Below, piece by piece: positions 62,700 to 64,000 of a stretch of DNA of 64,000 nucleotides (within the stretch, counting starts at the first letter, position 1; each line of letters begins with the position of its first letter). The notes under the pieces were generated by a model. That model had not been told where the DNA came from. It did not search any database and worked only from the letters and a program-made list of their open reading frames with translations. The position numbers and the translations under genes are program-made. The DNA is from Pseudorhodoplanes sp. (GTDB lineage: Bacteria; Pseudomonadota; Alphaproteobacteria; Rhizobiales; Xanthobacteraceae): assembly GCA_022843165.1 (NCBI GenBank), contig JALHOD010000004.1, positions 1 to 64,000 on the forward strand. Reading direction: 5' to 3'.

Positions 62700-62760
62700 G
62701 ATACGGGCGACCTCGAAGAATTGAGCCATGTCAATGCTCTACCAGGTGAGCTAATCCCTG
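62700..62760 (-). ncRNA. tRNA-like fragment (5' half only)
   Basis: On the minus strand the sequence GGGATTAGCTCACCTGGTAG then AGCATTGAC has a tRNA D-arm: stem GCTC/GAGC with an ACCTGGTA loop, close to the A-box consensus. A proper anticodon stem and a T-arm (no GGTTCGA) cannot be built in the next 60 nt. It is therefore not a functional tRNA; it may be a decayed or partial tRNA. Confidence 0.45.
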
Positions 62761-62789
62761 TTGGAACCTCAAACTGGACGAGAATGATC

Positions 62790-63926
62790 ATGGCCGTCAG
62801 TCCCTCGCTGATCTGCAACGCCGCTGGCGAACGGTTAGAATTGGAGCCAACCGGCGCCTGGACGACCGCGCATTCCGAGGCGCTTGAAGCGCTGGTGACA
62901 GGGGTGGCGGAGCGGGTTGCGGCCGCACGCAAGCTTGCGATCAACATGGCGGGGGTGCGCGAACTCGATACGCTCGGTGCATGGCTGCTGGAAAAGCTGA
63001 TCCGTAGCTGCGATGACCGCGGGATCGAAGCGCAGTTCCAGGCGCTGCCTGACCGTTATCGCGGACTGCTCGACGAGGTGCGCCGGGTGAACCGCGGCGT
63101 GGCAGAAAAGCCGCGCAGCCAGACCAAACTGATCGTCTGGCTTGAGATGGTCGGCCGCGCCGCTATCGATCTCAAAGCCGATTTCATCACCTTCCTGGAA
63201 ATGCTGGCGGCATTGAGCTTTGCGATCGCACGCGTGGTCATGCGGCCGCAGACATTCCGGCTGACCTCCGCCGTACATCATCTCTATCGCGTAGGATGGC
63301 AAGCGATACCGATCATGTTCCTGATCACTTTTCTGATCGGAAGCATCATTGCGCAACAGGGCATTTTCCACTTTCGTAAATTCGGAGCAGACGCCTATGT
63401 GGTCGACATGGTGGGGATTCTGGTCCTGCGCGAGATTGGAGTCCTGATCGTCTCGATCATGGTGGCGGGCCGATCCGGCAGCGCCTATACGGCTGAACTC
63501 GGCTCGATGAAGATGCGCGAGGAGATCGATGCCTTGCGCACGATGGGATTCGATCCGGTCGAGGTTCTGATCCTGCCGCGGGTGCTCGCGCTCGTCATCG
63601 CGCTGCCGATCCTCGCCTTCCTCGGATCGATGGCGGCGCTCTACGGCGGAGGTCTGGTGGCTTGGCTCTATGGCGGGATGAGCCCCGAGATATTCATGGC
63701 CCGACTGCAGGAATCCGTCTCCATCACTCATTTCCAGGTCGGCATCATCAAGTCGCCTTTCATGGCGCTGGTGATCGGGATTGTGGCCTGCAGCGAGGGA
63801 CTGCGCGTGAAGGGGAGCGCCGAATCGCTCGGCCTGCAGACCACGAATTCGGTGGTGAAGGCGATCTTCCTCGTCATCGTGCTGGATGGCGCATTCGCGA
63901 TCTTCTTCGCTTCAATCGGAATGTGA
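62790..63926 (+). CDS. mlaE: MlaE-family ABC permease with N-terminal STAS domain
   Basis: 378 residues from ATG 62790 (62784 is an alternative; GGACGAGA precedes both). A STAS-like domain fills about residues 1-100 (ARKLAINMAGVRELDTLGAW). The MlaE permease with five to six helices fills 130-378, with GRSGSAYTAELGSMKMREEI, DALRTMGFDPVEVLILPRVLA and GLQTTNSVVKAIFLVIVLDG. It is the membrane part of a lipid-trafficking ABC system between the inner and outer membranes. The ATPase gene follows after 4 nt. Confidence 0.92.
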   Translation: MAVSPSLICNAAGERLELEPTGAWTTAHSEALEALVTGVAERVAAARKLAINMAGVRELDTLGAWLLEKLIRSCDDRGIEAQFQALPDRYRGLLDEVRRVNRGVAEKPRSQTKLIVWLEMVGRAAIDLKADFITFLEMLAALSFAIARVVMRPQTFRLTSAVHHLYRVGWQAIPIMFLITFLIGSIIAQQGIFHFRKFGADAYVVDMVGILVLREIGVLIVSIMVAGRSGSAYTAELGSMKMREEIDALRTMGFDPVEVLILPRVLALVIALPILAFLGSMAALYGGGLVAWLYGGMSPEIFMARLQESVSITHFQVGIIKSPFMALVIGIVACSEGLRVKGSAESLGLQTTNSVVKAIFLVIVLDGAFAIFFASIGM

Positions 63927-63930
63927 TGCA

Positions 63931-64000
63931 ATGGCGAGCCCGGAAACCGATATCGTCATCCGCGTGCGCGACCTGGTCGTCGGTTTCGGCAGCCAGGTCG
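63931..64000 (+). CDS. Partial ABC transporter ATP-binding protein (MlaF-like)
   Basis: Only the first 23 residues are in the window: MASPETDIVIRVRDLVVGFG then SQV. They match the start of an MlaF-type ATPase (I-x-V-x-DLVVGFG). It begins 4 nt after the mlaE stop, so the two are in one operon. The Walker motifs lie beyond the window edge. Confidence 0.8.
   Translation, partial: MASPETDIVIRVRDLVVGFGSQV

Noticed and set aside
62700-62760. Functional tRNA gene
   Set aside because: The anticodon stem does not pair and there is no T-arm or TTCGA.

Overview
The window is high-GC DNA from an alphaproteobacterium, most likely order Hyphomicrobiales (Rhizobiales) near the Bradyrhizobiaceae/Xanthobacteraceae. 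The basis is the gene order of the division/cell-wall cluster, the single-ORF cobalamin-dependent MetH preceded by metF and an ArsR-methyltransferase fusion, PRC-barrel, extensin-like and DUF2798 proteins, orphan Bug/TctC binding proteins, and several palindromic repeat families seen in that order. No taxonomic search was possible.

Layout. 1-1742 (+): the end of a phage/gene-transfer-agent-like packaging module (probable small-subunit remnant and the large terminase). 1754-17254 (-): a mra/mur/fts cluster, transcribed mraZ-rsmH-ftsL-ftsI-murE-murF-mraY-murD-ftsW-murG-murC-murB-ddl, with a ten-bp-spaced MraZ box array in front of mraZ. Most junctions are 4-nt overlaps or short gaps. The exceptions are repeat insertions: two inverted ~100-bp palindromes bracket ftsW, and a 367-bp element carrying a GIY-YIG nuclease inside a perfect 28-bp inverted repeat sits between murC and murB. 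ftsQ-ftsA-ftsZ do not follow ddl here; the terminase does.

17.6-26 kb: a PRC-barrel secreted protein, a zinc-ribbon membrane protein, RNase P RNA (rnpB, -), a peptidoglycan amidase, an EamA exporter, a PiT phosphate transporter, a divergent Nudix protein and a TRAP transporter (dctP-terminator-dctQ-dctM). 26.5-30.8 kb: a MarR-type regulator divergent from a full-length 5-oxoprolinase, with a perfect 17-bp palindrome between them; with the TRAP genes this suggests a 5-oxoproline or related uptake/degradation locus. 31-35.9 kb: two convergent, degenerate signalling proteins, small secreted or membrane proteins and a 27-residue membrane peptide.

35.9-43.2 kb: the methionine-cycle operon (ArsR-methyltransferase regulator, metF, metH) with an operator-like palindrome, then trmO and a panE-like gene. 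43.3-50 kb: an L,D-transpeptidase, DUF4403, a homocysteine S-methyltransferase-family protein, a TetR regulator, then a TPP riboswitch that opens directly onto an unnamed four-helix membrane protein followed by thiC. 50-62 kb: accessory genes, including a BrnT/BrnA toxin-antitoxin pair, an orphan BrnA, small secreted proteins, two Bug/TctC binding proteins, a structured non-coding block, an IS630-family transposase remnant and a cytochrome c. 62.7-64 kb: a tRNA-like fragment and the start of a STAS-MlaE permease / MlaF ATPase lipid-transport operon that runs off the window.
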